A DNA stretch of 64,000 nucleotides. Source: Flavobacterium humidisoli. GTDB lineage: Bacteria > Bacteroidota > Bacteroidia > Flavobacteriales > Flavobacteriaceae. Below, one piece after another: positions 26,301 to 34,656 of this stretch. Position 1 is the first letter of the stretch. Every line of letters begins with the position of its first letter. The translations under genes and the position numbers were made by a program. Location of the stretch: positions 3,782,001 through 3,846,000 of the forward strand of contig NZ_CP096829.1 in assembly GCF_023272795.1 (NCBI RefSeq). The letters are read 5' to 3'. The notes beneath the pieces were generated by a model, which saw nothing but the letters and a program-made list of their open reading frames with translations, did not search any database and was not told the DNA's origin.

Positions 26301-26500
26301 TTAATAAAAAGCTGATTAAAAAACTTGGATTAGAAGGAGCGAGCGTTACTGCTGCTGGCCGTAACTTATTCTTTATCTATAAAGATGCTCCAAATATTGA
26401 TCCTGAAACGGCTTTCAATACTGGAAATGCGCAAGGATTGGAAAGTTTAGCTTTACCAACAACTAGAAATTTCAGTTTAAACCTTAACGTTAAATTTTAA
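23309..26500 (+). CDS. SusC/RagA-family TonB-dependent outer-membrane transporter
   Basis: The 1063 residues show the full SusC layout: a signal peptide, an N-terminal carboxypeptidase-like regulatory domain (LEGTVVDAVTKEPIIGASVT), a TonB-box-like ALSEVVVTALGISKEKKSLGY segment, a plug with GVRITNSQGDMGSSRIIIRG and PLFVVDGVPVDN, and a long beta barrel ending in an aromatic Phe (LNLNVKF). SusC pairs with SusD to import glycans, peptides or similar nutrients across the outer membrane. The SusD gene follows 12 bp later. The substrate is not apparent; the Cys-Cys leader makes a sulfur link worth testing. Confidence 0.93.
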   Translation: MKIKLKRYAWLCILLISIGVKAQETKPLIQSKLEGTVVDAVTKEPIIGASVTIQGTTHGVITDTDGKFYFQTGQKFPYVLLVSYLGYKKQEVVVNKNDITINLTEEQNALSEVVVTALGISKEKKSLGYTTQAVKGKELATTKETNFLNALSGKVAGVRITNSQGDMGSSRIIIRGETSIAGNNQPLFVVDGVPVDNSQLNFGGATRDFRNAIADLNPQDIETLTVLKGPNAAALYGSRAAHGVVLITTKSGKGQKGGFGVTFNTGLTVSQVATLPSFQNTFGQGSNGRFSYVDGKGGGINDGVDESWGPRMDGRLIPQFYSKGEAVPFVAHPNNVKDFFNTGLTYDNSVSIAKANEKSDFRLGVNNQKQLGTVPNSEINKTNFSINTNYQISESVKVGVNANYIATNAPQLPGGPSGGRAAGVMLQFLWFGRQVDINELEKDRNTNWNNSYYSNPYWNAYYNTTSQQRNRLIGDIHLDAKLAEGLNFRFRTGVDYYNDRRKYTIKYGTNGTPFGSYAEDAYTVNEQNTEGIFQYTKQLNDDFSLDALAGFNIRNHSDANNYQKAPRLAVPDLYTLTNSRDPLTSSNSLSRLRVYSAYASAQVGFRNYAFLNVTARNDWSSTLPSSNRSYFYPSINGSVVLTDALNIKSSTLDFLKLRGGWSEVGNDADPYQLATVYNFQTAFDGNPIQTSSQRKLNENLKPETTRSTEVGGEASFWKNRLHFDIAYYNTNSFDQILEIKTTAASGYTSQLINAGKINNQGIEIQLDGNPVQTENFKWNVAVNYSKNKSKVEILDYAGDIKNYTIGSSGGVDVLASVGQAYGALYGTAYERDASGNIVVGANGLPKADPTKKVLGHYTPDYLAGLTNTLTYKNLELSFLVDASVGGELFSGTNRTGNYTGVLAQTLPGRGAENGGLSYYYPGNNTANPKTLVTGGAAPGGATIYDDGMIFGGVFADGTPNNKVISAQEYYKASYNISEAYIYSSTFVKMREIKLTYNFNKKLIKKLGLEGASVTAAGRNLFFIYKDAPNIDPETAFNTGNAQGLESLALPTTRNFSLNLNVKF

Positions 26501-26512
26501 AAACTCGGAATC

Positions 26513-27937
26513 ATGCTAAAAAAACTATCATATACAATACTGTTTGCATTGACACTGAGCTCTTGCAGTGATACTTTGGACGATATTAACAAAAATCCAA
26601 ATGCAACTGAAACCCCGCTTGCGCCGTATCTTTTAACAGGTACTTTAAAACAAAGTGCAGATTTGTACTGGGGAGATGCCAATAACTTTAACTCTACTTT
26701 GCTGTTTGTGCAGCATTGGGCTAAAATTCAATATACAGAACCAGATCGTTACGATGTTTCTAATGCTTCTTTCACGTCATTGTGGGATAAGGGATATTCG
26801 ACTCTAATTACAGATTTGAATACTATTATAAAATTTCCAGATGCTCAGGCAAACTCTAACTATAAAGGTATCGCTTTAACGTTACGTTCATGGACATTTT
26901 TATTGCTTACAGATGCTTACGGAAGCATTCCATACAAAGAAGCGGGTCAAAATGTAACGCCTGCTTATAACACACAAAAAGAAGTATACACAGGATTGCT
27001 TGAAGATTTAAAACAGGCTCAATCTTTGTTAAATCCAGCAAATGGTTCTGTTACGGGTGATTTGGCTTACAAAGGCGATATCTTGAAATGGAAAAAACTG
27101 GTAAACTCACTTCGTTTGCGTATTGCCCTGAGAATTTCAGACAAAGAACCAGGCTTGGCAAAACAAGCAGCTATAGACGCTACAAGCGATGCAGGAGGAT
27201 TAATTAGCAGTAATGCCGAAACCTTCCAATTTGTTTATACAAGTTCGCCACAGCAAAATCCAGCCTCGGCTTGGTTTGAAACTAGAGATGATTTCCGTAT
27301 TTCAAAAACTATGGTTGATCAATTATATGCATTGTCGGATCCTCGTTTGCCTGTTTTTGCACAATTGCCTTCAGATGCAAGTGTAGGGAAGTATGTAGGA
27401 GGTGCGAACGGATTATCAAATAGTGATGCCAATAGCCAAGGTTTTGCTAAAACATCAAAACCTGGAACTTATTTCTTAACATCGGCTTCTCCAGCGGTCA
27501 TTGCTTCTTATTCAGAAACATTGTTTAATCTTGCAGAAGCAGCAGCCCGCGGATATATTTCGGGAGATGCAGAACAGTATTATAAAAATGCCATTACAGC
27601 ATCTTTGAATCAGTTTGGAATTACTAATTCGACTACTATTTCTACTTATTTAGATCAAGCAACTGTAAAGTATGATGCGTCAAATTATGCTAAATCTATT
27701 GGTACGCAAAAATGGATTGCTTTTTTCGGACAAGGGTTAGATGCTTTTACAGAGTGGAGAAGATTGGATTATCCAGTTCTTACAGCTGGGCCTGCTACTG
27801 TTTTGGACGGAAAAATTCCTTCGCGTCTTTTCTATCCTGGTACAGAACAGTCATTAAACGGTGCTAGTTATCAAGCAGCGGTAGCTGAACAAGGAAAAGA
27901 TTTATTGACAACCAAATTATGGTTTGATGTGAAATAA
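26513..27937 (+). CDS. SusD/RagB-family nutrient-binding lipoprotein
   Basis: The 474 residues start MLKKLSYTILFALTLSSCS, with the lipobox Cys at about 18, and begin the mature chain with TLDDINKNPNATET, a SusD-like_2 hallmark. The rest has helical tetratricopeptide-type repeats (KGIALTLRSWTFLLLTDAYG), then the WxxFFGQGLDAFTEWRRLDYP segment near the end, typical of SusD-like lipoproteins. It caps the SusC channel and binds the nutrient. It is co-transcribed with SusC. Confidence 0.92.
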   Translation: MLKKLSYTILFALTLSSCSDTLDDINKNPNATETPLAPYLLTGTLKQSADLYWGDANNFNSTLLFVQHWAKIQYTEPDRYDVSNASFTSLWDKGYSTLITDLNTIIKFPDAQANSNYKGIALTLRSWTFLLLTDAYGSIPYKEAGQNVTPAYNTQKEVYTGLLEDLKQAQSLLNPANGSVTGDLAYKGDILKWKKLVNSLRLRIALRISDKEPGLAKQAAIDATSDAGGLISSNAETFQFVYTSSPQQNPASAWFETRDDFRISKTMVDQLYALSDPRLPVFAQLPSDASVGKYVGGANGLSNSDANSQGFAKTSKPGTYFLTSASPAVIASYSETLFNLAEAAARGYISGDAEQYYKNAITASLNQFGITNSTTISTYLDQATVKYDASNYAKSIGTQKWIAFFGQGLDAFTEWRRLDYPVLTAGPATVLDGKIPSRLFYPGTEQSLNGASYQAAVAEQGKDLLTTKLWFDVK

Positions 27938-27958
27938 AAATATGTTGTTTTGTTGAGT

Positions 27959-27994
27959 CAAAAAGCCCTGTATCTTAGTTGATGCAGGGCTTTT
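27959..27994 (+). terminator. Terminator of the SusC/SusD operon
   Basis: AAAAGCCCTG (27961-27970) pairs with CAGGGCTTTT (27985-27994) across a loop with TATC and GATG that can extend the stem. It is 22 bp after the SusD stop. The gap up to 28262 (324 bp with the terminator) holds nothing else that I can see. Confidence 0.8.
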
Positions 27995-28261
27995 GCTTTG
28001 GTATTTTCTATATTTCAATTTAAAAGAAGTAAAAAAGTTATAGAATCGAGTAACAAAACTCTCACCGATTTTACTAATAAGAAGAATGGCAAAAATGGTA
28101 TGTTTTTTTGTTGTAATTTAGAAATAAATTAACTGATTTATAGATTCTAAAGTAGCAATAAAGTAGAATATAAATGAGTTAGAGTTTATGAGACTTGCCA
28201 CAATTTTCTATAATAAAAACAAGTATCAGAAAAAATAAAGCAATTTAAAAAGTTAAGCAGT

Positions 28262-29191
28262 ATGCAGACTATATTAGGAGCCAACGGACAGATTGGAGAA
28301 GAATTGGCTAGAGAATTGAAAAGAAATTATACCTCAGATATACGAATTGTAAGCCGTAAAGCACAAAAAGTAAATGATACAGATGCCGTTTTTTCGGCAG
28401 ATTTAACCATTAAAGAAAAAGCAATAGAAGCGGTGAAAGGCAGTGAAATAGCCTATTTTACATTAGGACTTCCGATGGATTCTGATTTATGGGAAAAACA
28501 ATTTGTGCTTATTTTAAGAAATGTTATTGAAGCCTGTAAAATCAATAAAACGAAATTGGTCTTTTTTGATAATACCTATATGTATCCGCAAGACAGCAGA
28601 GTGCTTACCGAAGAAACTCCATTTGAACCTGTTGGAAAAAAGGGAGAAATTAGGAAAGAAATGGCGGAAATGGTGCTAAACGAAATAAAAGCTGGACAAT
28701 TGGAAGCCGTAATTTGTCGTGCGCCTGAATTTTATGGGCCTGCCAAAACGCAGAGTATTACCAACACTTTAATTTTTAATGCTATTAAAGAAAATAAAAA
28801 GCTAAAAGTGCCTTTAAAAGACTCTAAAAAAAGAAGTCTAATTTGGACACCTGATGCAAGTCGTGCCACAGCTTTAATAGGAAATACACCAAATGCTTTT
28901 GGACAGACATGGCATTTGCCAGTAGATGAAAGTCATCTTAATTACAAAGAATTCATTGCCTTAGCTTCAGAAATATATGGGAGAAAACTAAAATATAAAG
29001 TTATTCCAAAGTTTGTTTTTACCATTGGAGCCTTTTTCAATAAACAAGCAAAAGAACTGCAAGAATTGCTTCCAAGATATGAGCATGCCAATGTTTTTGA
29101 TGATTCAAAATTTAGAAAGCGTTTTCCAGATTTTCCTGTAACAAGCTATAGAAACGGAATTGAAGAAATAAAAAAGGAGCAGCATTCTTAA
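28262..29191 (+). CDS. NAD(P)-binding epimerase/reductase-like protein
   Basis: The 309 residues show a Rossmann start, LGANGQIGEELARELK (GxxGxxG-type), and an extended-SDR layout: FFDNTYMYP, EICRAPEFYGP-like region (VICRAPEFYGPA), and LIWTPDASRATAL. The usual YxxxK pair is not clean, so it is more a NAD-dependent epimerase-like or atypical SDR protein. The substrate is unknown. A hairpin terminator follows. It begins 324 bp after SusD and is not clearly part of that operon. Confidence 0.75.
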   Translation: MQTILGANGQIGEELARELKRNYTSDIRIVSRKAQKVNDTDAVFSADLTIKEKAIEAVKGSEIAYFTLGLPMDSDLWEKQFVLILRNVIEACKINKTKLVFFDNTYMYPQDSRVLTEETPFEPVGKKGEIRKEMAEMVLNEIKAGQLEAVICRAPEFYGPAKTQSITNTLIFNAIKENKKLKVPLKDSKKRSLIWTPDASRATALIGNTPNAFGQTWHLPVDESHLNYKEFIALASEIYGRKLKYKVIPKFVFTIGAFFNKQAKELQELLPRYEHANVFDDSKFRKRFPDFPVTSYRNGIEEIKKEQHS

Positions 29192-29217
29192 TTGCAATGA
29201 TGGTTTGAAAGAAAATT

Positions 29218-29248
29218 AAAATGCTAAATCTAAAAGATCTAGCATTTT
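29218..29248 (+). terminator. Hairpin terminator
   Basis: AAAATGCTA (29218-29226) pairs perfectly with TAGCATTTT (29240-29248), 27 bp after the epimerase-like stop. Confidence 0.7.
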
Positions 29249-29280
29249 AATATATTTTTTAAGGTTGAAATATATAATTT

Positions 29281-29379
29281 CTATAGCGATTCATACCAGT
29301 TCAAAATATAATCGGCAATATTTTCCCAGCCAGCTAAAGCTGTAGGCAATTGATTTAATGCGCCGGCGGAGCAGAATAT
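29281..29379 (-). pseudogene. Short gene remnant of unknown family
   Basis: On the minus strand 32 residues are open to a stop: AGALNQLPTALAGWENIADY and ILNWYESL. Upstream an in-frame TAG closes it. The protein-like composition suggests the 3' end of a decayed gene. The rest of 29192-29746 has no gene. I recognise no family. Confidence 0.35.
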
Positions 29380-29746
29380 CTATAACAGGTTCAATTTCAT
29401 CGCTACAGAAAGCTCCAGAGAAGCGACATAAAAATGGTTTTAGACAAGGAGATCGCATTACACTGATTTTCTGTAAATTAAAATAGCACTTATAAAATAA
29501 AATCTTTATCTTTAACTAGTTGGTATATCGGTTTATATGTGTTTTTTGCTGTTATACTTTTTTCGCTGTTTAAGTTAAGGACCCCAAATTTTCATAAACA
29601 GTATATGCTAAATACATTCAAACAATTTCAGAATTTATCTGAATAATAAGTTTTTATCTCATTTCTATTTTATCCTGCCGTTTTTAATTAAACAGCAAAG
29701 AAGTCGCTAGTTAAAAGTAATTTCAATTCATAAGAATATTATATAG

Positions 29747-31198
29747 ATGTACGTAAGACTAAATTTTCTAAAACCTTTTATTTTGTTTTGCTTTTTGTTG
29801 TGTCTGGAAACAAAAGCGCAGACGACTTCTCTAGAAGAATGTTTTTCTATAGCACAGCAAAATAATATTACCATCAAACAGGCAAAATCTGCATTAAAGA
29901 CAGGCGAGTACAATCTTCAAGCAGAAAAAAAAGGTTATTTGCCTAAAGTAGATCTTTTATCGAGTTATTCTTATTTGAGCAGTCCGCTTACGATAAACTT
30001 GCAGACCGTTAAAGACGGAATCGTTGAAGGTTCGTCACAGCAAAGCGTGAATACGGCAAACGAAATTTATCATGAAATTACAGGAAACAATTTATCACAA
30101 GCAGCGCAGGATCGTATTTATAATACTTCAAAAACGGTTATTGGCGGCATTTATCCAGACTATAATCCTAGTTTAAGTAAACAGTCTTATTTTGTTGCAG
30201 GAGTGGGCGTTCGTCAGCCTATTTTTCTTGGAAACAAAATAAACTCCAGTATAGATTTGGCTCAATCAGTGGCAAATTCGGCAGGAATTGGTGTTGAGAT
30301 TGCAGGTAAAGAAGTTAATTTTTTAATTGCAGTGCAATATCTTAGAATATTGTACCTCAATTCTTTAATTAAGAAACAAGAACAAATCGTAAACGCTTTA
30401 GATAAAAATAAAAATTACGCCGAAGAACTGGTCAAAAATAAAATACTACCGCCATACCAAAAAAACTGGACCAATGTGGTTTTAATTCAGGCGCAGACTC
30501 AGTATAACAATATTAAGATGGAAAAACAAAATGCCCATCTTGAATTGAATAAACTAATGGGAGTTGATCTTGACGCTGCAATAGTGATTTCTGACACTTT
30601 AAAATATGCCGAAATTAATCTAGAGAAACCTATGAATGATTATTGGCTTTCAAATCCAGTTTACAGAATTGCAAACAACAAAATCTCTTATGCAGAAACT
30701 GCTGAAAAAATCAGTAAATCCATGGCTTTGCCTAACGTTTTTGCCATTGGAAATTACAATTTATATCAGAAAGACTTGCCCGTTTCTATTCCCGATTGGT
30801 TTGTAGGACTGGAATTGCAATGGACTTTATATAACGGACAGACCAATAAAAAGACTTTAGCCGCAAAACAATTGATAGAAGAAGCCAAGTTAGGAGAGGA
30901 GAATTCTAGTTTAATGCTTCAGGTGCAGTCTAGAGTGGCAAAGAACAAAATGATTTCATTGCAAAACGATGTTATGGCTATGGATGCAGCGAGAAAGGAA
31001 GCCAATACGACAAGCAGTTTAATTACCAAGAGAATGAACAATCAGCTGTCGTCGCCAAAAGATGTGAATGATGCTTTATTGATAGAAACTGAAATAGAAA
31101 AAGGGTATTATACTGCTGTTTTAGGATACTATCTAGCATTAGCGGAATATTTTAATAGTTTAGGAAATCCAAGTCAAATAACGCAATTTATTAAATAG
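29747..31198 (+). CDS. TolC-family outer-membrane channel
   Basis: The 483 residues begin with a signal peptide ending TKAQ and then TSLEECFSIAQQNN, the normal TolC start. Two long helical repeats follow with Ala/Gln/Lys/Leu periodicity. The family shape (VNFLIAVQYLRILYLN...KNKILPPYQKN) supports an outer-membrane channel of a type I or ABC-2 export system. It abuts the adaptor gene (1-bp gap), so this is the first gene of a four-gene operon. Confidence 0.88.
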   Translation: MYVRLNFLKPFILFCFLLCLETKAQTTSLEECFSIAQQNNITIKQAKSALKTGEYNLQAEKKGYLPKVDLLSSYSYLSSPLTINLQTVKDGIVEGSSQQSVNTANEIYHEITGNNLSQAAQDRIYNTSKTVIGGIYPDYNPSLSKQSYFVAGVGVRQPIFLGNKINSSIDLAQSVANSAGIGVEIAGKEVNFLIAVQYLRILYLNSLIKKQEQIVNALDKNKNYAEELVKNKILPPYQKNWTNVVLIQAQTQYNNIKMEKQNAHLELNKLMGVDLDAAIVISDTLKYAEINLEKPMNDYWLSNPVYRIANNKISYAETAEKISKSMALPNVFAIGNYNLYQKDLPVSIPDWFVGLELQWTLYNGQTNKKTLAAKQLIEEAKLGEENSSLMLQVQSRVAKNKMISLQNDVMAMDAARKEANTTSSLITKRMNNQLSSPKDVNDALLIETEIEKGYYTAVLGYYLALAEYFNSLGNPSQITQFIK

Positions 31199-32188
31199 AT
31201 GAAAGAGATATTTAAAAACTACTGGGCGCTGATTATTCCAATCTTTGTAGTACTAGCAGGATTGATTTTTTTCTTAAAAGACAATAAAGAAGATGATAAT
31301 TTTATAGGAATCGTCGATGCGACAAGTGTTGATGTAGCGGCAGAATTTCCAGGCAGATTGGATTCGTTGCTTGTAAAACAGGGCGATACTGTAAAAACCG
31401 GACAATTGCTAGCTGTACTTCGATCTAATGAAATAAATGCTATAAAAGCACAGGCATTGTCGGCAATTGACGCGGCAAAAGGTCAGCAAGAACTGCTTAC
31501 ACAAGGGGCAAGACCAGAATTGATCGAAGCGACTTCTAAACTGTATCAAATCAGTCAGGAACAATATAAATTGTTTAGCACGACTTATGACCGAATGGAA
31601 CGATTGTATAATGAAGATGTGATATCGGGACAGGAAAAGGATGTTTTCTATTTTAAATTTCAAGCCGCAAAAAAGGAAATGGAAACGACTCAGTTAAATC
31701 TTCAGATGCTGAAGAATGGCACAAGGCCCGAATTGCTAAAAACGGCTAATGCCATCGTAAAACAAGCAGAACAAGCTTATGAATTGACCAAAGCACTTGG
31801 AGATAATACGAGAGTTTATGCCCCAGCAGATGGAGTAATTTCAAACTTGGTTACGCATCAGGGCGAAATTATTTCTATAGGGTATCCGATTATGACCATT
31901 GAGAAGAAAAATTCTACCATAATTAAATTTAATATTCGACAGGATAAATCCAATTTGCTTAAAGTGGGAAGCAAGACAGCGGTTAAAGTTCCGGGTTGTG
32001 AGCCTGAAACATTTGATGCCGTTGTGCATTCTATTGCTCCAACATTAGAATTTGCCAATTGGGTTCCGTCAAAAGATAAAGGAGAATTTGAATTGAGAAC
32101 TTTTACAATAGAAGTGAAGCCAGAGAACCTTGCTCAAATAAAAGGGCTTCGTTCTGGTATGACTGCTTCTTTAATTCTTCCGCAATGA
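31199..32188 (+). CDS. HlyD/MFP-family periplasmic adaptor
   Basis: The 329 residues start with a membrane helix (IFKNYWALIIPIFVVLAGLIFF), then a lipoyl half VDVAAEFPGRLDSLLVKQGD, a long coiled-coil hairpin (AIDAAKGQQELLTQ, about 85-200), and the second half VYAPADGVISNLVTHQGEIIS. It resembles the YbhG/HlyD adaptors that join ABC-2 exporters to TolC. It overlaps the next gene by 4 bp. Confidence 0.88.
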   Translation: MKEIFKNYWALIIPIFVVLAGLIFFLKDNKEDDNFIGIVDATSVDVAAEFPGRLDSLLVKQGDTVKTGQLLAVLRSNEINAIKAQALSAIDAAKGQQELLTQGARPELIEATSKLYQISQEQYKLFSTTYDRMERLYNEDVISGQEKDVFYFKFQAAKKEMETTQLNLQMLKNGTRPELLKTANAIVKQAEQAYELTKALGDNTRVYAPADGVISNLVTHQGEIISIGYPIMTIEKKNSTIIKFNIRQDKSNLLKVGSKTAVKVPGCEPETFDAVVHSIAPTLEFANWVPSKDKGEFELRTFTIEVKPENLAQIKGLRSGMTASLILPQ

Positions 32189-33369
32189 TTTTTATGATCA
32201 ACATAATTGTAAGGGAATGGAAGCGCATTCTGAGTTTGAAGGTTTTTTATTTGGTAATGCTCGTTGTTCCCGTAGCCTTGTTTTTCTTCTATGCTTTTAT
32301 TTATCAGAAACAGGATGCTAAGAATTTAGCATTTGCGATTTGGGATGAGGATCAAAGTGCCATAAGCCGAGAGCTGATTTTTTTACTGGAGCAAAAAGAA
32401 ACATTGCAGATTACGAGAAGAGTAAGCAGCGAAGCCGAAGTCAAAAAACTGATTCAAGAAGGGAAAATACTGGGCGCCGTACATTTTCCTGCAAATCTGC
32501 AAAAGAATATCTACAGCCGTCATCCGAGTAATGTGACTTTGTACACCAATGCCGCCGCGCTTGTTCCTGCTAAGTTAGTTTACAAGGCTGTCGCCGAAGT
32601 TGTAATTACAGGAAGTACTGGGCTAATTTTGCAGAAATTGGTAAAAACCGGAATGAAATCTGATCAGGCCATGGCAATTGCAAATCCAATTAGTCTGAGA
32701 ACCTATCAGCTTTACAACCCAACTTACAATTATCAGGAATATTTGGTTCCAGGATTGATTACGGTGGGAATGCAGATGATTCTAATTATCAGCTCTATGC
32801 TGGCTTTAAATTATGAGCGGGTCACAGGAACGATGCACGAGCTATACGATTCATCAAGAGGTTCTGTAGTGGCAGTAATTATAGGCAAAACAATTGCTCA
32901 TCTCGCCATAAGTTGGATTAATTTTATCATTATTACAGGGATTATTTTTCCATTTTTTGATATTGGCATTCCCGCAGCCACTGGAAAGTTTTTTGCACTA
33001 TACACCATGCTTTCTTTGGCCTGTATTGGCATTGGCATGTTTATATCGGCTTTGTTCAAAGACGTGATGCTTTCAGGAGATGTAGCTCTTTTCTATACTT
33101 CACCCGCTTTTGTGTTCAGCGGATTTACTTTTCCAAGATGGGCAATGCCTTGGTACGATCAGTATTATGCGCTTATTATGCCTTATACTGCATTTCTAGA
33201 CGGATTTTTTAAGGTGTATTATATGAATTTGCCTTTGAAATATGCTCAAGGAGAATTCGCCAAACTCTTGTTGTTTTGCTTGGTAATGTATCCAACAGCA
33301 ATATTGTTGTTTAAGCGTCAATTTAATTCGATTAAAGATGAAAAAGAAACCGCAACAATCGTTGATTAG
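32185..33369 (+). CDS. ABC-2 type exporter permease, first copy
   Basis: The 394 residues have one N-terminal membrane helix, a large periplasmic segment with the ABC-2 feature AIWDEDQSAISRELIFLLEQKE, then five or six C-terminal helices (MQMILIISSMLALNYERVTGTMHELYD, FIIITGIIFPFFDIG, and SGFTFPRWAMPWYDQYYA). This is the YbhS/YbhR-type permease. It overlaps its neighbours by 4 and 32 bp. No nucleotide-binding protein is in the operon. Confidence 0.86.
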   Translation: MIFMINIIVREWKRILSLKVFYLVMLVVPVALFFFYAFIYQKQDAKNLAFAIWDEDQSAISRELIFLLEQKETLQITRRVSSEAEVKKLIQEGKILGAVHFPANLQKNIYSRHPSNVTLYTNAAALVPAKLVYKAVAEVVITGSTGLILQKLVKTGMKSDQAMAIANPISLRTYQLYNPTYNYQEYLVPGLITVGMQMILIISSMLALNYERVTGTMHELYDSSRGSVVAVIIGKTIAHLAISWINFIIITGIIFPFFDIGIPAATGKFFALYTMLSLACIGIGMFISALFKDVMLSGDVALFYTSPAFVFSGFTFPRWAMPWYDQYYALIMPYTAFLDGFFKVYYMNLPLKYAQGEFAKLLLFCLVMYPTAILLFKRQFNSIKDEKETATIVD

Positions 33370-34504
33370 TCTCTTTTTAAGAGAAGCTTCGCAAGTAGTA
33401 AAGGATCATAGTTTACTGCTTACGCTTCTTATTGCTCCTTTGCTTTACGCTTTTTTTTACGGAAGCATATATATCAATAAAGAAGAGTTTGATGTAAAAT
33501 TGGCCGTTGTTGATGATGATGGCTCCAGATTGTCACGTCTGCTGCAGCAAAATATAGACGATTCTCCGATAGTTGAATTGATCCATTTTTCTAATCTGGA
33601 ACAGGCAAAGGAGCAGATGTATCAGGGCAATTGTCAAGGATATTTTTATATTCCAGAAGGTACAGAAGCAAATTTATTGAGTTTAAAACAAAGTAATGTA
33701 GTATTGGCTATCAATGCTGCAAGGTTTCTGCCTTCGAGTGATTTGTTATTAAATGTACAGCAAATATGCCTGACAGTTGGAGCAGGAGTACGGCTTCAAT
33801 ATTATCAAAAAAAAGAAGGAATGAGTACTACCATTGCTATGGAAAACGTAATGCCTGTAAATTTAGATTATCGTCCTTTATTTAATGAAAGATCGAGTTA
33901 TGGCGCATTTTTATTGCCAGGATTGTTAGCTTTGATATTACAGCAGACATTATTAATTGGTTTGTGCGAAAGTGTGGCAGGCGAGCGGCAGCGTTTTCGC
34001 TTAGGAGAATGGCTCGGTTCGGGTATTTCTAATGGTATTTGGGGAAAAGGATTATTTTATCTGATACTTTTTTCTTCATATGGCTTTTTCTTTCTAAATG
34101 TAAATTACAAACTGCTTAATTTACCCATGAGAGGTTCTGGATTCGAATTGAGTTTATTGCTGCTTTTGTTTATTGTTACTTTAATTCCGATGGCTCAGTT
34201 TATTGGTTCTTTGTTCAAATCGCAATTGCTTTGTTTGCAAATGATGGCTTTTTCGACTTATCCGATTTTTTTGATTACAGGATACAGCTGGCCATTTGAA
34301 TCGCTTCCGCTAGCATTACAGTGGCTGTCTAATCTTTTACCTACAACACCATTTATTGTTTTGTATACCGCTATTGTGCAGTCAGGTGCCAGTTTATGGG
34401 ATAATCCCTCTGTTTTATTGCATCTTATACTGCTTTTTGCTTTTTATAGTACAATTTGTTTTATTCGTTTAAAATATTTGATGGGTAGAGGAAAAAGAAT
34501 ATAG
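33338..34504 (+). CDS. ABC-2 type exporter permease, second copy
   Basis: The 388 residues have the same layout as the first permease: a leading helix, a periplasmic region starting FDVKLAVVDDDGSRLSRLLQQ, then membrane segments with YGAFLLPGLLALILQQTLLIG and TGYSWPFESLPLALQWLSNLLP. It begins 32 bp inside the first permease, so the two should form a heterodimer. The ATPase must be encoded elsewhere. A purine-rich repeat and a hairpin follow. Confidence 0.85.
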   Translation: MKKKPQQSLISLFLREASQVVKDHSLLLTLLIAPLLYAFFYGSIYINKEEFDVKLAVVDDDGSRLSRLLQQNIDDSPIVELIHFSNLEQAKEQMYQGNCQGYFYIPEGTEANLLSLKQSNVVLAINAARFLPSSDLLLNVQQICLTVGAGVRLQYYQKKEGMSTTIAMENVMPVNLDYRPLFNERSSYGAFLLPGLLALILQQTLLIGLCESVAGERQRFRLGEWLGSGISNGIWGKGLFYLILFSSYGFFFLNVNYKLLNLPMRGSGFELSLLLLLFIVTLIPMAQFIGSLFKSQLLCLQMMAFSTYPIFLITGYSWPFESLPLALQWLSNLLPTTPFIVLYTAIVQSGASLWDNPSVLLHLILLFAFYSTICFIRLKYLMGRGKRI

Positions 34505-34553
34505 AGGATAGAAAAAAGAATATAGAGGAAAGAGGAAAGAGGAAAAGGAGCTT
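34505..34553. repeat. Purine-rich repeat after the exporter operon
   Basis: Degenerate AGAGGAAAGAGGAAA and AGAATATAGAGG words fill the first 50 bp after the permease stop. It resembles the arrays at 19251-19333 and 62168-62216. Confidence 0.5.
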
Positions 34554-34592
34554 TGAAACCTGCTGAATCTAATTGAGTGGAGTTTGTATAAA

Positions 34593-34635
34593 AAATGCTG
34601 GAATAAATCGCATTTTACGATTTGTTCCAGCATTT
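34593..34635. terminator. Bidirectional hairpin between convergent operons
   Basis: AAATGCTGGAA pairs with TTCCAGCATTT, and AATCG/CGATT extends it inside. It serves both the exporter operon (plus) and the porin gene (minus). Confidence 0.75.
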
Positions 34636-34656
34636 CTTATTTTGTTAATTACAATA

